DNA of 6,097 bases, from the NCBI GenBank assembly GCA_030038595.1, contig JASHSW010000249.1, positions 1 to 6,097 of the forward strand. The letters are read 5' to 3'. A program made the translations under genes and the position numbers. The DNA comes from Methylovirgula sp. Its GTDB lineage: Bacteria > Pseudomonadota > Alphaproteobacteria > Rhizobiales > Beijerinckiaceae. Shown one piece after another: positions 1 through 6,097 of this stretch (position 1 is the first letter of the stretch; every line of letters starts with the position of its first letter). The notes under the pieces are model-generated. The model did no database searches. It worked only from the letters and a program-made list of their open reading frames with translations, and was not told the DNA's origin.

Positions 1-605
1 TCCACCTTCCCCAAAATACCGAGCTGGTCCTGGATATGGTGGCCGACTTCATGGGCAATCACGTAGGCGTCGGCAAAATCGCCGCCGCCGCCATAATGCT
101 CCTTCATGTCCTCGAAGAAGGACGTGTCGAGATAGATCTTCTGATCGATGGGACAATAGAACGGCCCCATGGCCGCTTGCGCGCCGCCGCAGCCGGAATA
201 GGTCTGCCCGCTATAGAGCACGAGATGCGGAGGCACGTATGCTATGCCTTTCTGCGCCGGCAGGACCGTCGACCATACGTTCTCGGTCTCGGCGAGGATG
301 GCAGCGACGAATTGGCCCATCTGGTCGCTTGGCGTGCCGGCCTCGGTCGGCTGCGCCGGGGCGCCCGTGTCGCTCAATTGGCTCGATTGGCCGCCGCCGT
401 TCTCCACCATTTCGGCGCCGCCGATCAGCACGCGCGGATCGATGCCGAGCGCCCAGCCGATGAGTCCCAGAACGATGATCGCGCCAAGGCCGAGATGGCC
501 GGTGCCTCCCAGGCTCGGGATGCCGATCCCGCCGAGTCCCGCTCCGGAATCGTCGTCGCGCCGGTCTTCAATATTGTCCGAGCGGGGAAGATCTTGCCAT
601 TCCAT
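1..605 (-). CDS. YpfJ-type neutral zinc metallopeptidase, 3' end cut by window edge
   Basis: Partial gene: 201 codons from an ATG at 605 to the left edge, with no stop reached. The N-terminus MEWQDLPRSDNIEDRR matches the opening of the YpfJ/KPN_02809 family. A Gly-rich linker follows, then one hydrophobic segment at about residues 38-54 (LGLGAIIVLGLIGWALG), so it is probably anchored in the inner membrane with its catalytic part outside the cytoplasm. The zinc-peptidase signature HEVGH is at residues 185-189, close to the window edge; the two His would bind zinc and the Glu would activate water. YpfJ of E. coli is about 290 residues, so roughly 90 are missing here. The start is supported by GCGAGG five bases upstream. 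It is the last visible gene of a minus-strand run, 24 bases after the small gene at 630-854. Its physiological substrate is not known to me; the family assignment is firm. Confidence 0.93.
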   Translation of the reverse strand, partial: MEWQDLPRSDNIEDRRDDDSGAGLGGIGIPSLGGTGHLGLGAIIVLGLIGWALGIDPRVLIGGAEMVENGGGQSSQLSDTGAPAQPTEAGTPSDQMGQFVAAILAETENVWSTVLPAQKGIAYVPPHLVLYSGQTYSGCGGAQAAMGPFYCPIDQKIYLDTSFFEDMKEHYGGGGDFADAYVIAHEVGHHIQDQLGILGKV

Positions 606-629
606 CAGAGCCTCGCTTGCTTGCTGCGC

Positions 630-854
630 TCATATCATGCCGATCGCCGACCTGCCGCGTGCCGCGTGCCAATGGGCGAGACCCAGCAGGCGCGTCAGAG
701 TCCAATTGAAGTTTTGCAGATGGTAGGTCAGAAAACGAAATACCGGATTCCTATAGATGCGCCACGCAAGCCGGTTCGGATTGCCAACCACGAAGTTGAC
801 CTCCGCCTGCAATTGCTCAATTCGATATTGTGCGATCTTGTCGGACAGGTTCAT
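630..854 (-). CDS. small conserved-looking protein of unknown function (74 aa)
   Basis: I do not recognise this protein. It is a complete 74-residue frame from ATG at 854 to TGA at 630, preceded by a GGAAGG ribosome-binding site (861-866) six bases before the ATG. It fills the gap between the glycosylase and the metallopeptidase, 18 bases after one and 24 before the other, which is the packing of a real operon member. The product is basic and rich in aromatic residues, for example AEVNFVVGNPNRLAWRIYRN followed by PVFRFLTYHLQNFNW. It has no clear signal peptide or complete membrane helix and no cysteine. The aromatic, basic middle could be an amphipathic membrane-binding or nucleic-acid-binding surface, but that is speculation. 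It could still be a chance frame; spacing and ribosome site argue against that. Confidence 0.62.
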   Translation of the reverse strand: MNLSDKIAQYRIEQLQAEVNFVVGNPNRLAWRIYRNPVFRFLTYHLQNFNWTLTRLLGLAHWHAARGRSAIGMI

Positions 855-860
855 CCGTGC

Positions 861-866
861 CTTCCG
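861..866 (-). promoter_or_regulatory. ribosome-binding site of the small gene at 630-854
   Basis: On the minus strand this reads GGAAGG, six bases before the ATG at 854. It is the main evidence, with the tight spacing, that the 74-residue frame is translated. Confidence 0.55.
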
Positions 867-872
867 AACGGC

Positions 873-1688
873 TCAATTGCCGATCTTCTGCATCATCTTG
901 GCCAATTGGCGGAGATCCTGCCAGGCGAATTTCTTGTGCGAAGGCTGGCGCAGCAGATAGGCCGGATGCAGCATGGCGATCGCCGGGATCTTCGTTCCTG
1001 CCATGTCATACTCGTGCCAGCGGCCGCGGATGCGCATGATTCCCTCGCGGGTGCCGAGCAGAGTCTGGGTCGCAGCGGCGCCGAGGCAGACCAGAATCTT
1101 CGGACGAACGAGTTCGATCTGCCGGCGCATAAACGGCAGACAGGCCGAAGTTTCGAGCGGCGTCGGCGTGCGATTACCGGGCGGCCGCCAAGGAACCACG
1201 TTGGCGATATAGACGTTGCGCCGGTCGAGGCTGATCGCCGCCAGCATTTTGTCGAGCAATTGCCCGGCGCGTCCCACGAAGGGGCGCCCGAGGCGATCTT
1301 CCTCGGCGCCGGGCGCCTCGCCGACGATCATGATCTCGGCATCCGGATTGCCGTCCGCGAAGACGAGCTGCGTCGCCGTCGCTTTAAGAGCGCAACCTTC
1401 GAAGGCGAGAAGCTCGGCGCGCAGTTCCTCAAGTGTTTGCGCTGCCGCAGCGGCATCGCGCGCCGACTGTGCCGCGGCGTCTGTCGAAAGCATAGGCTGG
1501 GGCGTCCGCGTCGCAGGTTCATGCGGGGCGGCGATGCGGCGCGGCTCACCCAGATCCTTTTCCGGGAGACGGTTATGCGGTTCGGCGTCGACGGCGAGAT
1601 CGACGCCCATCTCGGCATACCAGCGCAAAAGCCAGGCGAGCGCCCGCGCCTCGTCTGCCGAAATAGCCGGCTCGGAATTGGCGGTCAT
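873..1688 (-). CDS. uracil-DNA glycosylase, family 4 type, with incomplete Fe-S ligand set
   Basis: This is a DNA-repair enzyme that would remove uracil (from cytosine deamination or misincorporated dUMP) by cutting the base-sugar bond, starting base-excision repair in the cytoplasm. Numbered from the ATG at 1688 (271 residues): an N-terminal extension of about 90 residues begins with a helix (ARALAWLLRWYAEMGVDLAV) and continues into an Ala/Pro-rich linker. The glycosylase fold follows, with motif A GEAPGAEEDRLGRPFVGRAG from residue 123, NVVPWRPPGNRTPTP from 163 and the catalytic HPAYLLR from 241. Family 4 enzymes normally hold a 4Fe-4S cluster with four Cys (CxxC, then C-x15-C). Here those positions are F96, C99, W167 and C183, so two are lost. 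The ATG at 1688 is preferred over in-frame TTG 1703 and ATG 1694 because AGGA lies six bases before it. It lies 36 bases after the TetR gene. It lacks the KRRIH motif of UdgX. Confidence 0.92.
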   Translation of the reverse strand: MTANSEPAISADEARALAWLLRWYAEMGVDLAVDAEPHNRLPEKDLGEPRRIAAPHEPATRTPQPMLSTDAAAQSARDAAAAAQTLEELRAELLAFEGCALKATATQLVFADGNPDAEIMIVGEAPGAEEDRLGRPFVGRAGQLLDKMLAAISLDRRNVYIANVVPWRPPGNRTPTPLETSACLPFMRRQIELVRPKILVCLGAAATQTLLGTREGIMRIRGRWHEYDMAGTKIPAIAMLHPAYLLRQPSHKKFAWQDLRQLAKMMQKIGN

Positions 1689-1694
1689 GCGCAT

Positions 1695-1700
1695 TCCTAG
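1695..1700 (-). promoter_or_regulatory. ribosome-binding site deciding the glycosylase start
   Basis: On the minus strand this reads CTAGGA. It directly abuts the ATG at 1694, which is too close for initiation, but lies six bases before the ATG at 1688, the normal distance. This favours the shorter glycosylase form. Confidence 0.5.
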
Positions 1701-1724
1701 CAAGATTACGGAAGCGAGACCATC

Positions 1725-2375
1725 TCAGCGGGTGGCGTATTTCGCCAAAAACATCGCCACCGCTTCCTCGACGTGGTGATGGATCTTTTCTTCGGTGATC
1801 GTCTCGAAACCCGGTGCGACCAGCAACATGATATGGCGGTTGCCCACCACCGCGCCGAGAAAAAGCCTGGCGGCAAGCCGCGGATCGGGGCAGTTCAACA
1901 GGCCCTGACGCGTGGCATTTTCGAGATAGCGCGTCAGATGGTGCAAGGTCTGCGCCGGACCTTGCTCGAAGAAAATGCGGCCGAGTTCCGGCGCGCGCGG
2001 CGACTCCGCAACGACAATCCTGAAAAGGCAGAGCGGATCGCTATCCAAGATCAATCGGAGCAGATTGAAGCCGAGCTGTTTCAGAACTTCGCGCGGTTCG
2101 CCCTGCAAGCGAAACTCGCCTTCGGCGCCGCCGTAGACGCTTGCCGAACGCGCCCGCACAACTTTCGCGAATAGCCCTTCCTTACTGCCGAAGTGACGAT
2201 AAAGTGTCTCCTTCGACGCACCGGCGCGCGACGCGACAATTTGCATCGTCGTTTCGGTATAGCCCAGTTCGAGGAACACACGCGCGGCGACCGCGGCGAT
2301 TTCCTCACGCCGTTTTTCGCCACGCGGAATGCGCTGCGGTTTCTGAGTCTCCAACGGGGCAAGGTCGGTTGACAT
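1725..2375 (-). CDS. TetR/AcrR-type transcriptional regulator, divergent from the efflux genes
   Basis: A 216-residue repressor, the usual length for TetR proteins. After a 20-residue basic tail comes the N-terminal three-helix DNA-binding domain: RREEIAAVAARVFLELGYTE (22-41), then the helix-turn-helix at about 42-69 with TTMQIVASRAGASKETLYRH and FGSKEGLF. The rest is the all-helical ligand-binding and dimer domain; its FNLLRLILD and LFRIVVAES stretch resembles the C-terminal type of AefR/AcrR-like regulators. It is transcribed away from the HlyD adaptor gene, which begins 122 bases off, so it most likely represses the efflux operon and itself, released when a pump substrate binds. The shared spacer holds a candidate operator (2390-2417). 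The ATG at 2375 has only a distant AAGG (13 bases), so translation may be weak or from a very short leader. The ligand cannot be read from sequence. Confidence 0.93.
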   Translation of the reverse strand: MSTDLAPLETQKPQRIPRGEKRREEIAAVAARVFLELGYTETTMQIVASRAGASKETLYRHFGSKEGLFAKVVRARSASVYGGAEGEFRLQGEPREVLKQLGFNLLRLILDSDPLCLFRIVVAESPRAPELGRIFFEQGPAQTLHHLTRYLENATRQGLLNCPDPRLAARLFLGAVVGNRHIMLLVAPGFETITEEKIHHHVEEAVAMFLAKYATR

Positions 2376-2389
2376 AGGACTACGGGAAC

Positions 2390-2395
2390 CTTATA
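2390..2395 (-). promoter_or_regulatory. possible -10 element of the TetR gene
   Basis: On the minus strand this reads TATAAG, a near match to the -10 consensus. A start point about seven bases on would give a leader under ten bases before the ATG at 2375. The best -35-like string (TTAACC, 15 bases upstream) is weak. The hexamer lies inside the candidate operator, which would suit self-repression. Confidence 0.3.
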
Positions 2396-2417
2396 CGAAC
2401 TCACTGGTTCGGTTAAG
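2390..2417. promoter_or_regulatory. candidate TetR operator (28-bp imperfect palindrome)
   Basis: The left arm CTTATACGAAC (2390-2400) is the reverse complement of the right arm GTTCGGTTAAG (2407-2417) at 9 of 11 positions, around the centre TCACTG. The two mismatches are adjacent (2394-2395 against 2412-2413), leaving perfect CGAAC/GTTCG and CTTA/TAAG half-sites. TetR-family dimers bind palindromes of this kind between divergent genes. The position, 15 bases from the TetR start codon and 81 before the adaptor ATG, suits control of both. The structure is seen; the binding is inferred. Confidence 0.5.
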
Positions 2418-2497
2418 CGGCTTTTTTGTGATTTTTGCTCCGGCTGCCAGCCGCGGCAAGCGTGGCGCCGCACGCCCCCTCGTTCCCCTCGTTGATC

Positions 2498-3652
2498 ATG
2501 CCAGATCCCAAATCTGAATCAAACACTTCGAGGCCGGAATCTGCGTCTTCACGAGGCGCGCCGGAATCCGCTGAGCGCGGCGCTCGAGCTGGGAACGGCA
2601 AGGCGTCACAAAATGGCGGCCGTCGCCGGCTGGTCTTGCTGCTGGCGATTTTGCTGTTCGTCGGCCTGGCGGTCGCCGCCTACTTCTATTGGCTCGGCAA
2701 CCGCGGCTACGAGAGCACCGACGATGCCAATATCGACGGCCGGGCCATATCGATCGCTCCGCAGGTATCCGGCAACGTGGTGTCCCTCGACGTGAACGAC
2801 AATCAGTTCGTGCATAAAGGCGATCCGCTCATCCATATCGACAACCGGCAGTACGTCATCGACCGCGAATTGGCGGAGGCGCAGCTTGCTACCGCGAAAG
2901 GCCAGCTCGCCGGCTTTCGCTATGCAGCCGAGGTGGCACACAAGAATTTTCCCGCGCAGCTCGATGTCGCCAAGGCGCAGCTCGCGGCCGCGCAAGCCGC
3001 GCTGTTCAAGGCACAGGCCGATTACAAACGCCAGCAAGCGCTGCCTGCGCAAGCTACAAGCCAGCAGGATGTCGACGACGCCACGGCGGCGTTGCGGCAG
3101 GCCGAGGCGCAGGTCAGTCAGGCCCAAGCGCAAGTGGAGCAAGCTCAACCCGTGCCGCAGCGGATCGGCCAGGCCGAGGCGGAAGTCACTCAATACGGCG
3201 GCCAGGTCGCGCAAGCTCAAGCCCGGCTCGACCAAGCGCTGCTCAACCTTTCCTACACGGTCGTAACCGCGCCGCAAGACGGGTGGATCACCAAGCGCAA
3301 CGTCGAGGTCGGCAATTACGTCACGCCGGGAGAACAGATCTTCTCGATCGTCTCGCCGCAAATCTGGGTCACCGCGAATTTCAAGGAGAGCCAGCTCAGG
3401 TGGATGCGCCCGGGGCAAAGCGTGACGATTTCGGTCGACGCTTATCCGGAGCTGAATCTCAAGGGCCATGTCGATTCGATCCAACGCGGCACGGGATCGA
3501 AGTTCACGGCTTTTCCGCCCGAGAACGCGACCGGAAATTTCGTGAAGATCGTGCAGCGCGTGCCGGTCAAGATCGACATCGATAGCGGACTCGATCCGCA
3601 GCGTCCGATGCCGCTCGGACTTTCCGTCGAACCGCGAGTGAAAGTGCAATGA
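2498..3652 (+). CDS. EmrA/HlyD-type periplasmic adaptor of an efflux pump
   Basis: This membrane-fusion protein would link the inner-membrane DHA2 pump to the outer-membrane channel. Numbered from the ATG at 2498 (384 residues): a polar Ser/Gly-rich cytoplasmic tail; RRR (42-44) followed by one membrane helix at about 45-68; the family motif STDDANIDGR (73-82); the first half of the lipoyl domain (SGNVVSLDVNDNQFVHKGDP, about 91-110); a long Ala/Gln-rich coiled-coil hairpin at about 124-249; the second lipoyl half starting TVVTAPQDGWITKRNVEVGN (about 254); and a beta-barrel domain from about 291, containing NFKESQLRWMRPGQSV. Length and order fit EmrA. The frame is open upstream to a TTG at 2435 (405 residues), but those extra residues look unlike a coding start, so ATG 2498 was chosen; neither has a clear ribosome site. 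Its stop overlaps the pump start by ATGA, so the two are probably translationally coupled. Confidence 0.94.
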   Translation: MPDPKSESNTSRPESASSRGAPESAERGARAGNGKASQNGGRRRLVLLLAILLFVGLAVAAYFYWLGNRGYESTDDANIDGRAISIAPQVSGNVVSLDVNDNQFVHKGDPLIHIDNRQYVIDRELAEAQLATAKGQLAGFRYAAEVAHKNFPAQLDVAKAQLAAAQAALFKAQADYKRQQALPAQATSQQDVDDATAALRQAEAQVSQAQAQVEQAQPVPQRIGQAEAEVTQYGGQVAQAQARLDQALLNLSYTVVTAPQDGWITKRNVEVGNYVTPGEQIFSIVSPQIWVTANFKESQLRWMRPGQSVTISVDAYPELNLKGHVDSIQRGTGSKFTAFPPENATGNFVKIVQRVPVKIDIDSGLDPQRPMPLGLSVEPRVKVQ

Positions 3653-5343
3653 CTGCGCCTTGGCGGAAAGTGCCGGGTGTCGGCGACAAGCCGGCCGAAG
3701 ACGTGCGCACCGTGCCCGGCGAACAAATGCACGCCGAGACGCCGGTCTCCCCACCTGCCGATGCTGCCCCAGTCGCCGCGCCGGCAACCGCCGATTGGCG
3801 CCCCACCTACAATCCTTGGCTGGTTGCGATCGTCGTCACCCTCGCTGCCTTCATGGAAATCCTCGATACGACGATCGTCAACGTCGCGTTGCCGCACATT
3901 GCCGGCAGCCTCTCCTCCAGCTACGACGAGGCGACCTGGGCGCTGACCTCTTATCTCGTCGCCAACGGCATCGTCTTGACGATCTCGGGCTGGCTCGCCG
4001 CCGTTCTCGGACGCAAGCGCTATTTCGTAATCTGCCTTGCCATGTTCACGGTGTGCTCGTTCCTATGCGGAACTTCGCACAGCTTGCCGGAACTCATTTT
4101 CTTCCGTCTCTTGCAGGGCTTTTTCGGCGGCGGCCTGCAGCCCAATCAACAGTCGATCATCCTCGATTATTTTCCGCCGGCACGGCGCAGCGCCGCCTTC
4201 GGCGTGACGGCGCTTGCAACGATCGTGGCGCCGGTGCTCGGACCGACGCTCGGCGGTTTCATTACCGACTCGACGTCCTGGCGCTGGATCTTTTTCATCA
4301 ATGTGCCGGTCGGAATCATCGCGGTTTTTCTTGTCTCGGCACTCGTCGAGGATCCGCCTTGGGTCAGACGCGAGCGGAGCAGGATCGACGCAATCGGCCT
4401 CGGTCTCATTGCGCTCGGACTCGGATGCCTCGAAGTGATGATGGACCGCGGCGAGGACGCCGACTGGTTCGGATCGGGTTTCATCTTCCTCATGTGCCTG
4501 CTCGCCATCGCCGGCATCGTCGGCAGCGTGCTTTGGTTGGCGGTCGCGAAAAACCCGATCATCAAGCTCGCCGTCTTCAAGGACAAAAATTTTACCAGTG
4601 GCTGTCTGATGATCGGCGCGATGGGGGCGATCCTGTATGCCTCGGCGGTGATCATCCCGCAGTTCGCCCAGGAGATCATCGGCTATACCGCAACTTGGGC
4701 GGGTCTCATCCTTTCGCCCGGCGGTCTCGTCGTCATCGTGTTGATTCCCATCGTCGGACGTCTGATGACGGCGATGCAGACGCGCTACGTCATTGCCATT
4801 GGTTTCTTCATTATGGGATGGGCAATGATCTTCTCCAGCAAGCTCGTCATCGACATCACCTATTTGAGGCTGGTGATGATCCGCGGCGCGCAAACCATCG
4901 GATTGGCGTTTCTCTTCGTGCCGATCAGCACGGTCACCTACGCGACGCTGCCGCGCGAGCTGAACGGCGACGCTACGGCACTTTACTCGATGTTCCGCAA
5001 CGTCGCGGGGTCGATCGGAATTGCGGTATCGACTTCCCTCATCGAGCAACGCTCGCAGACGCACCAGGCCTATCTCTCGCGCTGGGCGACGCCCTTTTCC
5101 GATCCCTTCAATCAGTTGATCGCGCGCTATCAGGCTGCGCTGCAGAGCATGGGTCATGTCGCCAGCGTGGCGCATACGATGGCGCTCGGCAAAGCCTATC
5201 AGATGTTCCGGGCGCAGGTGGCGGTGATGGCCTATTCCGACATCTTCGTCTACTGCTCGCTTGTCGCCTTCGCCATGGTTCCGCTGTGCTTTTTGCTTTC
5301 CCCGATCAAGGGCGGCCGCGGCGGCGGCGGAGGCGGTCACTAG
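3649..5343 (+). CDS. EmrB/QacA-type DHA2 major facilitator multidrug efflux pump
   Basis: A proton-driven drug exporter of the 14-helix DHA2 family in the inner membrane, 564 residues. A Pro/Ala-rich cytoplasmic tail of about 52 residues precedes helix 1. Motif D1 is seen as LDTTIVNVALPHIAGSL (72-88), motif A in the helix 2-3 loop as GWLAAVLGRKRYF (114-126), and the drug:H+ antiporter motif C region as APVLGPTLGGFITDSTSWRW (194-213). Further hydrophobic segments run through to the last helix at about 531-550. There is a long periplasmic-type loop (about 465-525) before the last helix, as in EmrB. The C-terminus is an unusual Gly-rich tail (KGGRGGGGGGH). The ATG at 3649 overlaps the adaptor stop by four bases, so the two should be made together and act as one pump-adaptor unit. 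An alternative start at Met27 would only shorten the disordered tail. Substrate cannot be inferred; hydrophobic drugs or uncouplers are typical of the family. Confidence 0.95.
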   Translation: MTAPWRKVPGVGDKPAEDVRTVPGEQMHAETPVSPPADAAPVAAPATADWRPTYNPWLVAIVVTLAAFMEILDTTIVNVALPHIAGSLSSSYDEATWALTSYLVANGIVLTISGWLAAVLGRKRYFVICLAMFTVCSFLCGTSHSLPELIFFRLLQGFFGGGLQPNQQSIILDYFPPARRSAAFGVTALATIVAPVLGPTLGGFITDSTSWRWIFFINVPVGIIAVFLVSALVEDPPWVRRERSRIDAIGLGLIALGLGCLEVMMDRGEDADWFGSGFIFLMCLLAIAGIVGSVLWLAVAKNPIIKLAVFKDKNFTSGCLMIGAMGAILYASAVIIPQFAQEIIGYTATWAGLILSPGGLVVIVLIPIVGRLMTAMQTRYVIAIGFFIMGWAMIFSSKLVIDITYLRLVMIRGAQTIGLAFLFVPISTVTYATLPRELNGDATALYSMFRNVAGSIGIAVSTSLIEQRSQTHQAYLSRWATPFSDPFNQLIARYQAALQSMGHVASVAHTMALGKAYQMFRAQVAVMAYSDIFVYCSLVAFAMVPLCFLLSPIKGGRGGGGGGH

Positions 5344-5383
5344 GGTTTGCGGCGCAGGAGTCGCCGATAGGACACGCCGCGGC

Positions 5384-5420
5384 CCAAAGTGGACGGTTCC
5401 CCGAATCGTCGTCCACTTGG
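5384..5420. repeat. inverted repeat / possible hairpin between pump and channel genes
   Basis: AAGTGGACG (5387-5395) pairs perfectly with CGTCCACTT (5410-5418) around a 14-base loop, and CC/GG flanks (5384-5385, 5419-5420) extend it past one bulged A. No T-run follows, so it is not a standard intrinsic terminator. It could be an RNA hairpin that tunes or stabilises the pump-channel message, or a protein-binding palindrome. It sits 40 bases after the pump stop and 42 before the channel start. Confidence 0.6.
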
Positions 5421-5462
5421 CTGAAAATTCGTCTTAAGGTGCGCTGTCGCGTGGGGGCGTGG

Positions 5463-6097
5463 ATGTCGAGCACTTTGCGGATGACCTTCGGCCTGGGGCT
5501 CGCATCGCTCCTCGCCGGCTGCGCGGTCGGCCCGAATTTTTCCCCTCCGATTTCCGGCCTGCCGCAGCAATGGTTCCTCACCAAGACACAGAAGTCCACG
5601 CCCGCGCCGTCCGTCCAGCCGCCGGATCCGGATTGGTGGGCGCTGTTTAAGGACCGCGAGTTGATTGCGCTCGAGCGCCGCGTCGCCCTCGCCAATCTCG
5701 ACGTGCGGACCGCGACGTTGCGACTGGCGGAAAGTCGCTTTCAACGCGGCGTCACCGCCTCGGCGCTCTTTCCCAATCTCAACTCCAATGGCTCTTACGA
5801 GCGCGAGAAGGCCAGCGCCAACGGACTGCTCGGCCTGTTCGGCCAGCAGACGCCGGGCACCGAGGCGAGCGGTGCGTTCGGCACCGGCGCGGGCGGCGCC
5901 CCGACCAATCTCGCCAGTGTTTTGTCGAGTCCCTTGAGCCTCTGGCAACAGGGCTTCGACGCCTCCTGGGAACTCGACATTTGGGGAAAGGTACGGCGCG
6001 AGGTCGAAGCGGCCGATGCGCAGGTCGATCTTTCCGCCGACCAGCGCCGCGACATTCTCGTTTCCAGTCTTGCCGAGCTTGCCCGCGATTACATGCA
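5463..6097 (+). CDS. NodT/OprM-type outer-membrane efflux channel lipoprotein, 3' end cut by window edge
   Basis: Partial gene, 211 codons and open at the right edge; the family is usually about 450-520 residues. It starts with a lipoprotein signal peptide: MSSTLR, a hydrophobic core, and lipobox LLAGC with the acylated Cys at residue 20. The next residue is Ala, not Asp, so sorting to the outer membrane is expected. CAVGPNFSPP, DPDWWALFKDRELIALERRV (from 55) and ALANLDVRTATLRLAESR are typical of TolC-like outer-membrane factors. A Gly/Ala-rich stretch at about 120-158 is probably a surface loop and is followed by the family hallmark GFDASWELDIWGKVRREVEA (164-183). ATG 5463 is chosen over ATG 5481 because it keeps the charged n-region (Arg6); GGGGG at 5453-5457 may serve as ribosome site. 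It lies 119 bases after the pump gene on the same strand and would supply the exit duct of the tripartite pump. Confidence 0.93.
   Translation, partial: MSSTLRMTFGLGLASLLAGCAVGPNFSPPISGLPQQWFLTKTQKSTPAPSVQPPDPDWWALFKDRELIALERRVALANLDVRTATLRLAESRFQRGVTASALFPNLNSNGSYEREKASANGLLGLFGQQTPGTEASGAFGTGAGGAPTNLASVLSSPLSLWQQGFDASWELDIWGKVRREVEAADAQVDLSADQRRDILVSSLAELARDYM

Noticed and set aside
36..1700. A 554-codon open frame on the plus strand
   Set aside because: It lies antisense to the glycosylase, the small gene and the metallopeptidase, all of which are recognisable or well supported. The translation is Arg/Ala/His-rich with no family motif, the usual shadow frame in GC-rich DNA.
1773..2174. 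A 133-codon open frame on the plus strand
   Set aside because: It is antisense to the TetR gene with no recognisable features.
2396..2427. Intrinsic terminator made of the CGAAC/GTTCG stem and the T-run at 2422-2427
   Set aside because: The stem is only five pairs and ends ten bases before the T-run, and no plus-strand gene ends here. An operator explains the palindrome better.
2606..3787. A 393-codon open frame on the minus strand
   Set aside because: It is antisense to the adaptor gene; the Arg/Leu-rich translation has no motifs and it has no operon context.
4063..5340. A 425-codon open frame on the minus strand
   Set aside because: It is antisense to the DHA2 pump; the highly charged Arg/Asp/His-rich translation is typical of the complement of membrane-protein codons.
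5340..5948. A 202-codon open frame on the minus strand
   Set aside because: It is antisense to the channel gene, whose signal peptide and family motifs are clear.
1..6097. A new defence, mobile or biosynthetic system
   Set aside because: Apart from the small 74-residue frame, every larger gene belongs to a known family of efflux, regulation, DNA repair or proteolysis. There are no integrase, transposase, toxin-antitoxin, nuclease-helicase or repeat-array signs.

Overview
The window is GC-rich bacterial DNA. The family-4 uracil-DNA glycosylase subtype, the AcrR-type regulator and the tetR / hlyD / DHA2 / nodT order all suggest an alphaproteobacterium, probably of the Rhizobiales (Hyphomicrobiales). 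That assignment is inferred from protein style and codon use; there is no rRNA or other marker gene. No mobile element, tRNA, rRNA or CRISPR array was seen.

Left half, minus strand (read right to left from about 2375 to 1): four genes lie close together and co-oriented. They are a TetR/AcrR-type repressor (1725-2375), a family-4-like uracil-DNA glycosylase (873-1688), a small uncharacterised protein of 74 residues (630-854), and a YpfJ-type neutral zinc metallopeptidase that runs off the left edge (1-605). Gaps are only 36, 18 and 24 bases, so co-transcription is possible.

Right half, plus strand (2498 to the right edge): this is a tripartite drug-efflux set. It holds an EmrA/HlyD-type periplasmic adaptor (2498-3652), an EmrB/QacA-type DHA2 major-facilitator pump overlapping it by ATGA (3649-5343), and, after a 119-base spacer containing a strong inverted repeat, a NodT/OprM-type outer-membrane channel lipoprotein cut by the right edge (5463-6097). 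Together they would form an inner membrane pump, a periplasmic bridge and an outer membrane duct. The divergent TetR gene is the obvious local repressor, and the 122-base divergent spacer carries a 28-bp imperfect palindrome (2390-2417) that fits its operator.

This is largely a recognisable efflux and housekeeping region, and I do not see a new multi-gene system. Worth a second look are the glycosylase lacking two of the four iron-sulfur cysteines, the candidate operator, the inverted repeat before the channel gene, the small unknown gene, and the unclear translation start of the adaptor.
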